A DNA stretch of 10,722 nt, taken from positions 1 through 10,722 of the forward strand of contig JAGOBX010000080.1 of NCBI GenBank assembly GCA_017999075.1, read 5' to 3'. Each line of letters opens with the position of its first letter. Position 1 is the stretch's first letter. A program made the position numbers and the translations under genes. The notes under the pieces were generated by a model. The model worked only from the letters and a program-made list of their open reading frames with translations, was not told the DNA's origin and made no database searches. Of this stretch, positions 1 to 7,570 are shown one piece after another. The stretch comes from Candidatus Babelota bacterium (GTDB taxonomy: Bacteria; JAGOBX01).

Positions 1-817
1 CTCTTTTATCGTTCAATCCCGGCAATTTTTCTCTTTCTTTAATATCTATTTTTAATAACATTTCTAAAATTTCTTCTATATCTGTTCTATATAGTATGCT
101 GTTATGTACAAGTTTTTCATCATATTCTTTTAATCCCTGTTTTATAGCTGATAAACATGTAATTGTTCCGCCTACTCCTATAAGTTGATCTTTTGATATA
201 TCGAAAGAAATTTTTCCTATTTCTACTCTTAAATAATTCTGCATATTTTTTATGCCGTTTTCATCAACCGGAAATTTCCCGGTATTAAATTTTTCTGTCA
301 TTACAACGCAACCTATAGAAAAACTTATACCTCCGTCATATTTTATTTCTGATGATGAAGTACAATATCTTCCTCTTGATATTTCAGTTGATCCGCCGCC
401 TATATCTAAGACGGATATTTTTTCATATAATAAAGTTTTATCGATTGATTTCAAAACTCCTTCAAATGTTAATTTTGCTTCCTCTTCTCCAGTTAATATT
501 TTGATTTTTTTTCCGGTGCGAGAATAAAATTTTTCTAATAATTCTTTGCTGTTACTGGCTTTCCTCAACCCTTCAGTACCAAAAAATATTGTTTCATCAC
601 ATTTATATTCAGAACAAATTTTATTTATATTTATCAGTTCTTCTAAATTTTCTTCAATTTTTTTTGGAAGAATATAACCGTTTTTATCTAATTCTTTCCC
701 AATACGGGTGGTCTTCAATCTTTTATAAATTGTTCTAAAATTTCGGTTTTCATCAATATCCAAAATCAGCAATCTCAACGAGTTTGTACCTATATCTATG
801 CCGGCTATACGTCGCAT
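1..817 (-). CDS. Ppx/GppA-family phosphatase (exopolyphosphatase / guanosine pentaphosphatase), C-terminus cut by window edge
   Basis: Reading from ATG at 817 towards base 1 gives 272 codons with no stop, so the gene continues past the left edge. The start MRRIAGIDIGTNSLRLL is the first phosphate-binding loop of the ASKHA fold used by exopolyphosphatases and pppGpp phosphatases. Further family blocks follow in order: GTEGLRKASN (usually T-x-A-x-R-x-A-x-N), LTGEEEAKLTFEGV, the second phosphate loop VLDIGGGSTEI, a GGISFSIGCVVMTEKF block, and GVGGTITCLSAI. The visible end, LPGLNDKR, matches the conserved stretch near the end of the catalytic domain, so only a short tail or an extra C-terminal domain is missing. 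Family members hydrolyse terminal phosphates of polyphosphate and/or pppGpp in the cytoplasm; which substrate applies cannot be told here. The gene lies 50 bp after the flavoprotein gene on the same strand and is probably cotranscribed. No Shine-Dalgarno sequence sits at normal spacing; the only G-run is about 19 nt upstream of the ATG. Confidence 0.9.
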   Translation of the reverse strand, partial: MRRIAGIDIGTNSLRLLILDIDENRNFRTIYKRLKTTRIGKELDKNGYILPKKIEENLEELININKICSEYKCDETIFFGTEGLRKASNSKELLEKFYSRTGKKIKILTGEEEAKLTFEGVLKSIDKTLLYEKISVLDIGGGSTEISRGRYCTSSSEIKYDGGISFSIGCVVMTEKFNTGKFPVDENGIKNMQNYLRVEIGKISFDISKDQLIGVGGTITCLSAIKQGLKEYDEKLVHNSILYRTDIEEILEMLLKIDIKEREKLPGLNDKR

Positions 818-867
818 AATAATATTCTATATTAAACCCCATCTAACAAAAATATATAAAATAAAAA

Positions 868-1692
868 CTATTTTTCGCTCAAATATTTGTCCAAAGAACA
901 TTTTTCGTGTTTTACAAACGCCCTCTGCCTTTTCATCAAATTATCCCAGTCTACCTGATGTCCGTCAAATTCAGGACCGTCAACACAAACAAATTTTGCA
1001 TTTCCGCCTATTGTAACGCGGCAACTTCCGCACATTCCTGTCCCGTCAATCATTATTGAATTCAAGCTTACTATTGTATTTATATTATTTTGTTTTGTCA
1101 ATTCAGACACATTTTTCATCATAACCGCAGGACCTATTGCAACCACTTCGTCTACTTTTTCAGATTTAATCAATTCTTTTAATTTATCGGTTACAAATCC
1201 TTTTATACCATAACTTCCGTCATCTGTTGTAAAAAATATTTGATCTGAAATTTCAGTCATTTCTTTTTCAAGCAATATTAACTTTTTGTTTCTCCCGCCG
1301 ATTATTGAAATCACCTTATTCCCTTTTTCTTTCATCGCTTTTGCTATAGGATAAATTACAGCTATACCTACTCCGCCGCCTATACATACTACTGTTCCAG
1401 TTTTTTTTATTTCAGTAGGTTTTCCAAGCGGTCCTACCACACTATATAAAAAATCCCCTTCTTTCATTTTATCAATTCTATGAGTTGAAGTTCCTACTAC
1501 CTGTATTATTACAGATATTATTCTTTTTTCTGAATCTGAATTCATAATTGTAAAAGGCGCGCGTTCACTATTTTCCGTAGGTATAATTAATATAAATTGC
1601 CCGGGTTTACGTTTTTCAGCAATTTCTCCAGCTTCAATATCAAGCTGAATAATATTTTCAGCTAATTGTTTTTTATTTACAATTTTAAACAT
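868..1692 (-). CDS. SudB/NfnA-type sulfide/dihydroorotate dehydrogenase-like FAD/NAD-binding subunit with [2Fe-2S] cluster
   Basis: This 274-aa protein matches the PyrK-like family that includes SudB and NfnA, the small subunits of NAD(P)H:ferredoxin oxidoreductases. The FAD-binding barrel at residues 1-95 carries KRKPGQFILIIP and ERAPFTIMN. A nucleotide-binding domain follows with VVCIGGGVGIAVIYPIAKAM (about 101-120) and AIGPAVMM (185-192). The C-terminal cluster motif is IDGTGMCGSC...CVDGPEFDGHQVDW: Cys221, Cys224 and Cys236, with Asp216 as a possible fourth ligand, as I recall for characterised NfnA. Full length looks normal. The start is ATG 1692 with GGAG ten bases upstream, directly after the mnmG stop (15-bp gap), so translation is probably coupled. 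In many anaerobes the next gene encodes the large GltD-like subunit (SudA/NfnB); here the next gene is Ppx/GppA. The exact electron donor and acceptor cannot be deduced. Confidence 0.92.
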   Translation of the reverse strand: MFKIVNKKQLAENIIQLDIEAGEIAEKRKPGQFILIIPTENSERAPFTIMNSDSEKRIISVIIQVVGTSTHRIDKMKEGDFLYSVVGPLGKPTEIKKTGTVVCIGGGVGIAVIYPIAKAMKEKGNKVISIIGGRNKKLILLEKEMTEISDQIFFTTDDGSYGIKGFVTDKLKELIKSEKVDEVVAIGPAVMMKNVSELTKQNNINTIVSLNSIMIDGTGMCGSCRVTIGGNAKFVCVDGPEFDGHQVDWDNLMKRQRAFVKHEKCSLDKYLSEK

Positions 1693-1707
1693 AACTTGTT
1701 TTCTCCG

Positions 1708-3591
1708 TCATTTTTGTTTTGATTTAAAATATATTGCTAAAACTGCCAGATCAGATTGCCTGACACCTGTAATTCTTGACGCCTGTCCAATATTAACAGG
1801 TTTAATTTTATTTAATTTTTCTGCAGATTCAAATGAAATAGCTTTTACAGTATGATAATCTACATTCTCAGGAAGTTTCATTTTTTCCATTTTTTTTATT
1901 TTTTTAACATCTTTAACTTGTTTGTCTATATATCCTTTATATTTAATATCATATACCATTGTTTCTACTGTTCGTTCAGGTAATTCTTTTAATTCCGGAC
2001 ATTGTTCATAAATAAAATCTAGTCCTATTTCAGGTCTTTTTATCAATTCTTTCAAATTTATAGTTTTTTTTAAAAAATTTGATTTCAACTGTTCTATTTT
2101 TGAATTCAAAAAAATTTCCGGAGTGATGTTTATATCAGATAATGCCGTAATTTTTTTTTCGATCATCTTGTATTTCTCAATCATTTTATTGTATTCTTCT
2201 TTATCTATCATACCTATTTTATATGCTATTCCGTTTAACCTTCTGTCAGCATTGTCCATTCGGAGCAGCAATCTATATTCTGCTCTTGAAGTGAACATTC
2301 TGTAAGGTTCATCCACTCCTTTAGTTACTAAATCGTCGGCTAAAACACCTATATATCCTTCATCGCGGGAAATTATCAAATTCTGTTTTTTCTTTATTTT
2401 TAAAGCAGCATTTATTCCTGCCATCAATCCCTGAGCCGCAGCCTCTTCATATCCTGTAGTTCCATTAACTTGCCCGGCTAAATATAATCCGGAAATTTTT
2501 TTAGTTTCAAAAGTGTGTCTTAATTGAGTTGGGAAAACAAAATCATACTCTATAGCATAAGCGCACCTTATTATTTCAGAATTTTCAAGACCCGATATGC
2601 TGTGTAAAATTTTATATTGTACTACTTCAGGTAAACTCGTCGATAAACCATTAACATAAACTTCATTAGTCAAATAACCCTCTTTTTCAAGAAACAGCTG
2701 ATGACGTTCTTTATCAGAAAATTTTATTATCTTATCTTCTATAGAAGGGCAATATCTTACTCCAGTTCCTGTAATATTCTTTATATCCCCATACATTGGA
2801 GAATATTTTATATTATTCATTATTATTTTATGCGTAGAGGTATTGGTATATGTTATATAACATGGAATTTGTATATTAACAATCTTTTCAGTTGAATAAG
2901 AAAACGGTACTGGTATATCATCAGGTTCCTGTATTTCAGTTTTAGAATAATCTATTGTTCTGCTATTTATTCTCACAGGAGTTCCAGTTTTCAAACGCCC
3001 GAGTTCCAGTCCGCACTTTCTCAAACTTTCAGATAGTCCTGATGAAGCAAATTCTCCGTATCTGCCTGCAGGAAAATTTTCACGGCCTATATGTATTTTT
3101 CCGTTCATAAACGTTCCTGCTGTAATTACAACGCATTTGCTTTTATAATATGATTTTCGCTGGGTTACAATTCCGGTTATTTTATTATTATTTATTATAA
3201 GTTCTTCAGCTGTATCTTGAATTATATGAAGATTATCAGTATTTTCAAGTTTGTGTTTCATTTCAATATGATATGATTTTTTATCAGCCTGGGCTCTTGG
3301 GGAAAATACAGCAGCTCCTTTTTTTTTATTCAATACTTTAAAATGTATTCCGGTCCTGTCTATGATTTTTCCCATCAACCCGCCAAGAGCATCTATCTCG
3401 CATACTATCTGTCCTTTAGCTATTCCTCCTATAGCGGGATTACACGACATTTGAGCTATTGAATCAGCATTCATTGTTATCAAAGCTGTTTTCATCCCAA
3501 GTTTGGCAGAAGCGGAAGCAGCTTCGCAACCAGCATGCCCTGCTCCTATAACTATAATATCAAAACTATCTATTAAATCAAAATTTTTCAT
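1708..3591 (-). CDS. mnmG: tRNA uridine-5-carboxymethylaminomethyl(34) synthesis enzyme MnmG (GidA)
   Basis: At 627 aa this is a full-length MnmG, the FAD-dependent partner of MnmE. The pair adds a carboxymethylaminomethyl (or aminomethyl) group at C5 of wobble uridine U34 in the cytoplasm. The N-terminal dinucleotide fold is IIVIGAGHAGCEAA (12-25). The first catalytic-region cysteine is Cys50 in MSCNPAIGGIAKG, and the second is Cys281 in RYCPSIEDK. Other signatures are RLKTGTPVRI (199-208), YLAGQVNGTTGYEEAAAQG (370-388) and EPYRMFTSRAEYRLLLR (428-444). The C-terminal helical MnmE/tRNA-interaction domain ends in ITGVRQSDLAVLAIYF. One small deviation is KKGAAVFSPRAQAD (90-103), where most relatives have GP rather than GA. 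No Shine-Dalgarno sequence precedes ATG 3591; the upstream 30 bases are almost pure A/T and lie directly next to the terminator-like hairpin. The gene heads an apparent three-gene run with the flavoprotein and Ppx/GppA genes. mnmE is not in the window. Confidence 0.97.
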   Translation of the reverse strand: MKNFDLIDSFDIIVIGAGHAGCEAASASAKLGMKTALITMNADSIAQMSCNPAIGGIAKGQIVCEIDALGGLMGKIIDRTGIHFKVLNKKKGAAVFSPRAQADKKSYHIEMKHKLENTDNLHIIQDTAEELIINNNKITGIVTQRKSYYKSKCVVITAGTFMNGKIHIGRENFPAGRYGEFASSGLSESLRKCGLELGRLKTGTPVRINSRTIDYSKTEIQEPDDIPVPFSYSTEKIVNIQIPCYITYTNTSTHKIIMNNIKYSPMYGDIKNITGTGVRYCPSIEDKIIKFSDKERHQLFLEKEGYLTNEVYVNGLSTSLPEVVQYKILHSISGLENSEIIRCAYAIEYDFVFPTQLRHTFETKKISGLYLAGQVNGTTGYEEAAAQGLMAGINAALKIKKKQNLIISRDEGYIGVLADDLVTKGVDEPYRMFTSRAEYRLLLRMDNADRRLNGIAYKIGMIDKEEYNKMIEKYKMIEKKITALSDINITPEIFLNSKIEQLKSNFLKKTINLKELIKRPEIGLDFIYEQCPELKELPERTVETMVYDIKYKGYIDKQVKDVKKIKKMEKMKLPENVDYHTVKAISFESAEKLNKIKPVNIGQASRITGVRQSDLAVLAIYFKSKQK

Positions 3592-3613
3592 AAATAAAAC
3601 TAAAACTTTAACT

Positions 3614-3696
3614 AAAAAAAATACCGCAAAAAATGCTTAGTTTAAGAATAATGCTAATCTTTTTAGTAATACTCAAAACCGGCATTTCCTGCGGTA
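3614..3696 (-). terminator. Large intrinsic-terminator-like hairpin downstream of ilvE
   Basis: Arms at 3622-3636 and 3682-3696 form a 15-bp stem. In minus-strand RNA all 15 positions pair, two as G-U wobbles. In plus-strand RNA the same two positions become C-A mismatches, so the structure favours the minus strand. Minus-strand RNA then enters eight U residues (A8 at 3614-3621 on the plus strand). The 45-nt interior holds a second imperfect stem (3646-3657 with 3663-3674, two mismatches). This is the expected end of a gyrA-ilvE transcript. It also lies in the leader of mnmG, so attenuation is possible. Confidence 0.7.
3648..3676 (-). promoter_or_regulatory. Possible sigma70-type promoter for mnmG inside the terminator loop
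   Basis: On the minus strand TTGAGT (3671-3676) is followed after 17 bases by CATTAT (3648-3653), each 4/6 to consensus. Transcription would start near 3641 and give a leader of about 50 nt before the mnmG ATG. The site lies within the terminator-like hairpin, so the downstream operon could start just past the point where the upstream one ends. In such AT-rich DNA matches of this quality arise by chance, so confidence is low. Confidence 0.25.
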
Positions 3697-3785
3697 AAAA
3701 AAATATTTCTATTTTTCCATTTTCTGAAAAAATCCAAATAATAAAATTTTAAATCTGTAAATTTTATCGACTGAAACCAACATTT

Positions 3786-4709
3786 TTATTTAACATATGT
3801 AAGCCAATTATGTTTATCTTCTACCCTCGCTTCTATTATGTCAAAAAATTTTTCCTGTAAAAGTCCGGTTATAGGCCCGCGTTTCCCTGTATTAACTTTT
3901 ATTTTATCAACTGACCTTACAGGAGTTATTTCAGCAGCGCTTCCCGTTAAAAACAACTCGTCGCATATATATAACAATTCTCTAGATAAAGATTGAACTT
4001 CTACTTCTATTCCGTTTTCTTTAGCCAGTGTAATTACAGAATCCCTTGTTATTCCAGGCAATACAGAATTGCATATTGACGGAGTATACAATTTCCCTTT
4101 AAGAACAACAAAAACATTTTCACCGCTGCCTTCTGAAATATAACCGTTTGTATCAAGACCTATGCCTTCAGAATATCCGTTTAACAAAGCTTCCATTTTT
4201 ATAAGCTGGCTATTCATATAATTCGCCCCGGCTTTTGCTGCAGTCGGCATTGTGTTCGGCGCCATCCTGTTCCAAGACGAAACGCATACATCGATTCCCT
4301 GTTCCATTCCTTCATCTCCAAGATATTTTCCCCACTCCCAAACTGCTATTGCAGTTTCTATAGGGCATTTAAAAGGATTTACTCCCATTTCTCCATATCC
4401 TCTAAAAGAAATCGGCCTTACATAACAACTTTCAATATTATTGATTTTTATAGTTTCCACAGTAGCCTTAACAAGTTCTTCAACAGAATAAGGAATTTCC
4501 ATACGATATATTTTGCCAGAATTTATCAAGCGGGTCATATGTTCATGTATTCTGAAACACGCAGATCCTTTATTATTTTTATAACATCTCATTCCTTCAA
4601 ATACACTTGAACCATAATGAACAACATGAGATAAAATATGTATTTTCGCATCATCTCCATTTATAAATTTTCCATTCATCCATATTTTGGAATTTTTTTT
4701 TAATGTCAT
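3786..4709 (-). CDS. ilvE: Branched-chain-amino-acid aminotransferase (class IV PLP enzyme)
   Basis: Fold-type IV, PLP-dependent BCAT that moves the amino group between glutamate and Leu/Ile/Val or their 2-oxo acids in the cytoplasm. Starting at ATG 4709 the protein has 307 aa, the usual IlvE length. Motifs seen are HVVHYGSSVFEGMRCY near the N-terminus, a YVRPISFRGYGEMG block, and the PLP lysine in TAAKAGANYMNSQLIKMEAL (Lys159). The cofactor-phosphate region follows as GYISEGSGENVFVV, then LPGITRDSVI and LFLTGSAAEITPV. A GTG nine bases upstream (4718) is in frame, but its bases are part of the Shine-Dalgarno AGGTG (4716-4720), which sits six bases from ATG 4709; the ATG is therefore the better start. 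It follows gyrA on the same strand with a 51-bp gap. No other ilv or leu gene is near. D-amino-acid transaminase or aminodeoxychorismate lyase are family alternatives, but length and the EGSGENVF and TGSAAE blocks favour IlvE. Confidence 0.95.
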   Translation of the reverse strand: MTLKKNSKIWMNGKFINGDDAKIHILSHVVHYGSSVFEGMRCYKNNKGSACFRIHEHMTRLINSGKIYRMEIPYSVEELVKATVETIKINNIESCYVRPISFRGYGEMGVNPFKCPIETAIAVWEWGKYLGDEGMEQGIDVCVSSWNRMAPNTMPTAAKAGANYMNSQLIKMEALLNGYSEGIGLDTNGYISEGSGENVFVVLKGKLYTPSICNSVLPGITRDSVITLAKENGIEVEVQSLSRELLYICDELFLTGSAAEITPVRSVDKIKVNTGKRGPITGLLQEKFFDIIEARVEDKHNWLTYVK

Positions 4710-4726
4710 TTTAAGCACCTCGAAAT

Positions 4727-4755
4727 ATTATAAATTATTTTATCATAATACTAAA
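4727..4755 (-). promoter_or_regulatory. Possible internal promoter for ilvE between gyrA and ilvE
   Basis: On the minus strand TTTAGT (4750-4755) and a perfect TATAAT (4727-4732) are 17 bases apart. The predicted start would be about 10-15 nt ahead of the ilvE Shine-Dalgarno or ATG. No hairpin separates gyrA from ilvE, so this would supplement read-through from gyrA. The -35 box matches at only 3/6, and the local AT-richness makes chance likely. Confidence 0.3.
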
Positions 4756-4760
4756 TTTTT

Positions 4761-7364
4761 TTATTTTTCTTCGTTAAGTTTAGTTTTTTCTTTTTCTTCA
4801 ACGGTTCCATTTTCATTTGTTTCGATAATTTCCTCTTCACTTTCAGCTACTGCAGCAATATCAATCAACAAATCATTTTCTTCAAGTTTTATCAATCTTA
4901 CTCCCTGGGTATTTCTTCCTATACATCTCAGTTCACTAACTTTCTGACGTATTATCATACCCTGTTTAGTCATTATCATTAATTCATCAGTATCTCTAAC
5001 ATTTAAAATAGAAACCACTTTTCCATTCCTGTCACTTGTCTTAATATTTATTATCCCTTTACCTCCACGATTAGTTAAACGATATTCATTTATATCCGTT
5101 CTTTTACCGAATCCATTTTCAGTAGCAGTTAATATCGTATCATCGTCTTTTACTACAACCATTCCTATAACATAATCGTTATTTTTAGTATCAAGGCGAA
5201 TCCCCGTAACTCCCATTGATGTTCTTCCTACAGAACGAACACGTTTCTCATCAAATCTTATAGCCTGACCATTCAAAGTACCAATTACTATCTGACTCTG
5301 ACCATCGGTTAATTTCACATCTATCAAAGTATCATTTTCTTTAAGCGTTATTGCCTGGATTCCTCCTTTTCTCGGATGACTATAAGCAGACAAGAAGGTT
5401 TTTTTTATTATTCCACCTTTGGTCAGCATTATCAAATAACTGTTATCATCAAATACTTTTACAGGTATATAAGCAGTAATCTTTTCAGTTTCAGCAAGTT
5501 CAAGTAAATTTACTATAGCTTTTCCTCTGCTTCTGCGCTCTCCTTCAGGTATCTGATAAACTTTCAACCAATGAACCTTCCCCGAATTTGTAAAAAATAA
5601 AATATAGTTATGAGTAGATGCTATAAACATTTGGGATACAAAATCATCATCTTTCGTATCCATTCCATATAATCCTCTGCCTCCCCGATGCTGGGCTTTA
5701 TAAATACTTGTCGCAGTCCGTTTGATATATCCTTTATGAGTAACTGTTAAAACCATTTCCTCGTCTGCAATAAGATCTTCTATGTCAAATTCCCCAAGAT
5801 TTTCGGTTATTTCAGTTTTTCTGGCATCTCCATATTCTGTAATTATTCGGCTCAAATCTTCTTTTATAATATTCAAAATCAACTGCCTGCTTGCCAGAAT
5901 TTCTTTCAATTTTTTTATTAATTCAATAACCTCCTTGTATTCCTGTTCTATTTTTTCAATTTCTAATCCTGTCAATCTTTGCAATTGCATTTTTAAAACA
6001 GCAAGTGCCTGAATTTCACTTAATAAAAATTTTGTCATCAATCCTGTCTTAGCTATTTCCGGCGTTTTTGATTTTTTAATCGTTTCAATAACTTCATCAA
6101 GATTAGCAAGAGCAATTTTATAACCTTCAAGTATATGCGCCCGCTCTTCAGCTTTACGCAATTCATATTTCGTACGCCTTATTATTACCTCAATTCTATG
6201 CTCTATATAACAATTATTCAATTCTTTTAAATTCAATACTTTCGGCTTGTTTTCAACTATAGCAAGCATTATTACGCCGAAAGTTGTTTGAAGCATAGTA
6301 TGCTTAAACAATTGATTCAATATTATTTCAGGATTTTCATTCCGTTTTAATTCTATAACTATACGCATTCCATCTCTATCAGATTCATCACGCAAGTCAG
6401 AAATACCTTCTATTATTCCTTCATGAACCAATGAAGCTATTTGTTTTATTAAACTTGTTTTATTTACCTGATATGGAATTTCATTAACAATTATACATTG
6501 TTTATTAGCGCTGTGTTTACTTTCTTCAATTTTAGTTTTTCCTCTAACCAATATTTTCCCGCGGCCGGTTTCATACATATCCACTATTCCGCGTCTGCCA
6601 TAAATTATCCCGCCTGTAGGAAAATCAGGACCGCTTATTATTTTTATCAAATCAGAAATCTTAATATCCGGATTATCTATTTGACTTATTATAGCATTAC
6701 ACACTTCAATTATATTATGAGGAGGAATGTTGGTTGCCATTCCTACCGCTATTCCTGAAGATCCATTTAACAAAAGATTCGGCAATGCAGCAGGCAATAC
6801 TGTCGGTTCAACAAGAGACTCGTCAAAATTCGGAATAAAATCTACAGTTTCTTTATCTATGTCATTTAAAAGTTCATTTGCAATACGCTTCATACGAGCT
6901 TCTGTATAACGCATTGCTGCAGCATTATCTCCGTCTACTGATCCAAAATTTCCTTGTCCGTCAACTAACGGATATCTTAAAGAAAATTGCTGTACCATCC
7001 TTACCATAGCATCATATACAGCTGTATCTCCATGCGGATGATATTTACCTAAAACTTCTCCGACAATTCTCGCGCTTTTTCTATATGCTTTGTTGTATGA
7101 TAAACTCATATCATTCATAGCGTATAAAATACGCCTATGCACAGGTTTCAATCCGTCCCTTGCGTCAGGAAGAGCTCTTCCTATAATTACACTCATAGAA
7201 TAATCTATATAAGAGTACTTTAATTCATCTTCAATAAATGAAGTTTTAACATTAGGATTCTCATCATTTTCTTGAACATGATTAACGTTGGAATCTTCAA
7301 TCTTTACATCATTATAATTTAATTTGTTATTATTATCAAAATTTTTATCTTTTTCAATATCCAT
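4761..7364 (-). CDS. gyrA: DNA gyrase subunit A
   Basis: 867-aa breakage-reunion subunit of the type IIA topoisomerase that adds negative supercoils as a GyrA2GyrB2 complex. Domain signs in order: a hydrophilic, Asn/Asp/Lys-rich tail (1-40) absent from E. coli Gyr[21 protein letters not shown] (55-74); and the quinolone region [15 protein letters not shown] with Thr114 and Asp118, equivalent to E. coli 83 and 87. The catalytic Tyr153 lies in [10 protein letters not shown], followed by IPPHN (213-217) and a long coiled-coil arm (about 385-500). The C-terminal beta-pinwheel holds the GyrA box at 558-564, here QHRGGRG rather than Q-R-R-G-G-R/K-G, plus later blade motifs [16 protein letters not shown] and GRNTQGVRL. 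An acidic tail ([18 protein letters not shown]) ends the protein. The box and acidic tail favour GyrA over ParC. ATG 7364 has AGGTG eight bases upstream. gyrB is not in the window. Confidence 0.98.
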   Translation of the reverse strand: MDIEKDKNFDNNNKLNYNDVKIEDSNVNHVQENDENPNVKTSFIEDELKYSYIDYSMSVIIGRALPDARDGLKPVHRRILYAMNDMSLSYNKAYRKSARIVGEVLGKYHPHGDTAVYDAMVRMVQQFSLRYPLVDGQGNFGSVDGDNAAAMRYTEARMKRIANELLNDIDKETVDFIPNFDESLVEPTVLPAALPNLLLNGSSGIAVGMATNIPPHNIIEVCNAIISQIDNPDIKISDLIKIISGPDFPTGGIIYGRRGIVDMYETGRGKILVRGKTKIEESKHSANKQCIIVNEIPYQVNKTSLIKQIASLVHEGIIEGISDLRDESDRDGMRIVIELKRNENPEIILNQLFKHTMLQTTFGVIMLAIVENKPKVLNLKELNNCYIEHRIEVIIRRTKYELRKAEERAHILEGYKIALANLDEVIETIKKSKTPEIAKTGLMTKFLLSEIQALAVLKMQLQRLTGLEIEKIEQEYKEVIELIKKLKEILASRQLILNIIKEDLSRIITEYGDARKTEITENLGEFDIEDLIADEEMVLTVTHKGYIKRTATSIYKAQHRGGRGLYGMDTKDDDFVSQMFIASTHNYILFFTNSGKVHWLKVYQIPEGERRSRGKAIVNLLELAETEKITAYIPVKVFDDNSYLIMLTKGGIIKKTFLSAYSHPRKGGIQAITLKENDTLIDVKLTDGQSQIVIGTLNGQAIRFDEKRVRSVGRTSMGVTGIRLDTKNNDYVIGMVVVKDDDTILTATENGFGKRTDINEYRLTNRGGKGIINIKTSDRNGKVVSILNVRDTDELMIMTKQGMIIRQKVSELRCIGRNTQGVRLIKLEENDLLIDIAAVAESEEEIIETNENGTVEEKEKTKLNEEK

Positions 7365-7372
7365 TAAATTTT

Positions 7373-7377
7373 CACCT
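7373..7377 (-). promoter_or_regulatory. Shine-Dalgarno site of gyrA
   Basis: AGGTG on the minus strand ends eight bases before ATG 7364. It supports the long start that includes the roughly 40-residue hydrophilic N-terminal extension, rather than a shorter internal start nearer the conserved core. Confidence 0.6.
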
Positions 7378-7428
7378 AAAATATATTGTCTTAACTAAAA
7401 ATCTTATAAAATTTAAAATTTTTTCGTT

Positions 7429-7457
7429 ATTTTATTATATTGTAATAAATAAATCAA
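7429..7457 (-). promoter_or_regulatory. Predicted sigma70-type promoter of gyrA
   Basis: On the minus strand TTGATT (7452-7457) is followed after 17 bases by TAAAAT (7429-7434), a 4/6 and 5/6 match to consensus. Transcription would begin near 7422 and leave a leader of about 58 nt before the gyrA ATG. It lies in the divergent gyrA/acpP spacer and does not overlap the acpP promoter. Confidence 0.5.
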
Positions 7458-7493
7458 GTAATTTCCCCCTTTGTAAAAAATTAAAATTTAAAC

Positions 7494-7521
7494 TTGACTT
7501 ATAATTTTTTTTTTATATAAT
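7494..7521 (+). promoter_or_regulatory. Predicted sigma70-type promoter of acpP
   Basis: TTGACT (7494-7499) and a perfect TATAAT (7516-7521) are separated by a 16-base, T-rich spacer. This is the best promoter match in the window and suits a highly expressed gene. Transcription would start near 7528, about 43 nt ahead of the acpP start. That argues against the in-frame TTG codon at 7526 as a start, since it would sit at or before the transcript's first base. Confidence 0.7.
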
Positions 7522-7557
7522 CCTTTTGAAATTAAATATGTTCTTTTATAAAAAGGC

Positions 7558-7563
7558 AGGAGG
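7558..7563 (+). promoter_or_regulatory. Shine-Dalgarno site of acpP
   Basis: A consensus AGGAGG lies four bases from ATG 7568 and seven bases from ATG 7571. The spacing selects the second ATG, which gives the usual N-terminus [10 protein letters not shown]. Confidence 0.85.
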
Positions 7564-7570
7564 TTTAATG

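Noticed and set aside
252-527. 91-codon plus-strand frame opposite the Ppx/GppA gene
   Set aside because: It lies wholly within a confidently recognised gene on the other strand, has no Shine-Dalgarno and no recognisable motif.
2123-2895. Two short plus-strand frames opposite mnmG that look like membrane peptides
   Set aside because: Both overlap conserved MnmG sequence, lack ribosome sites, and owe their hydrophobic look to reversed AT-rich codons.
3741-3767. 9-bp all-A/T inverted repeat (ATAAAATTT / AAATTTTAT) just after ilvE
   Set aside because: It has no G-C pairs and no proper U-run after it on the minus strand; such repeats are expected by chance here, and the hairpin at 3614-3696 is a far better terminator.
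4710-4718. Upstream GTG start for ilvE
   Set aside because: The GTG is part of the AGGTG Shine-Dalgarno that serves ATG 4709.
7526-7570. Longer acpP start at the in-frame TTG 7526
   Set aside because: It would sit at the predicted transcription start, lacks a ribosome site and adds 15 residues absent from acyl carrier proteins, while AGGAGG points to ATG 7571.
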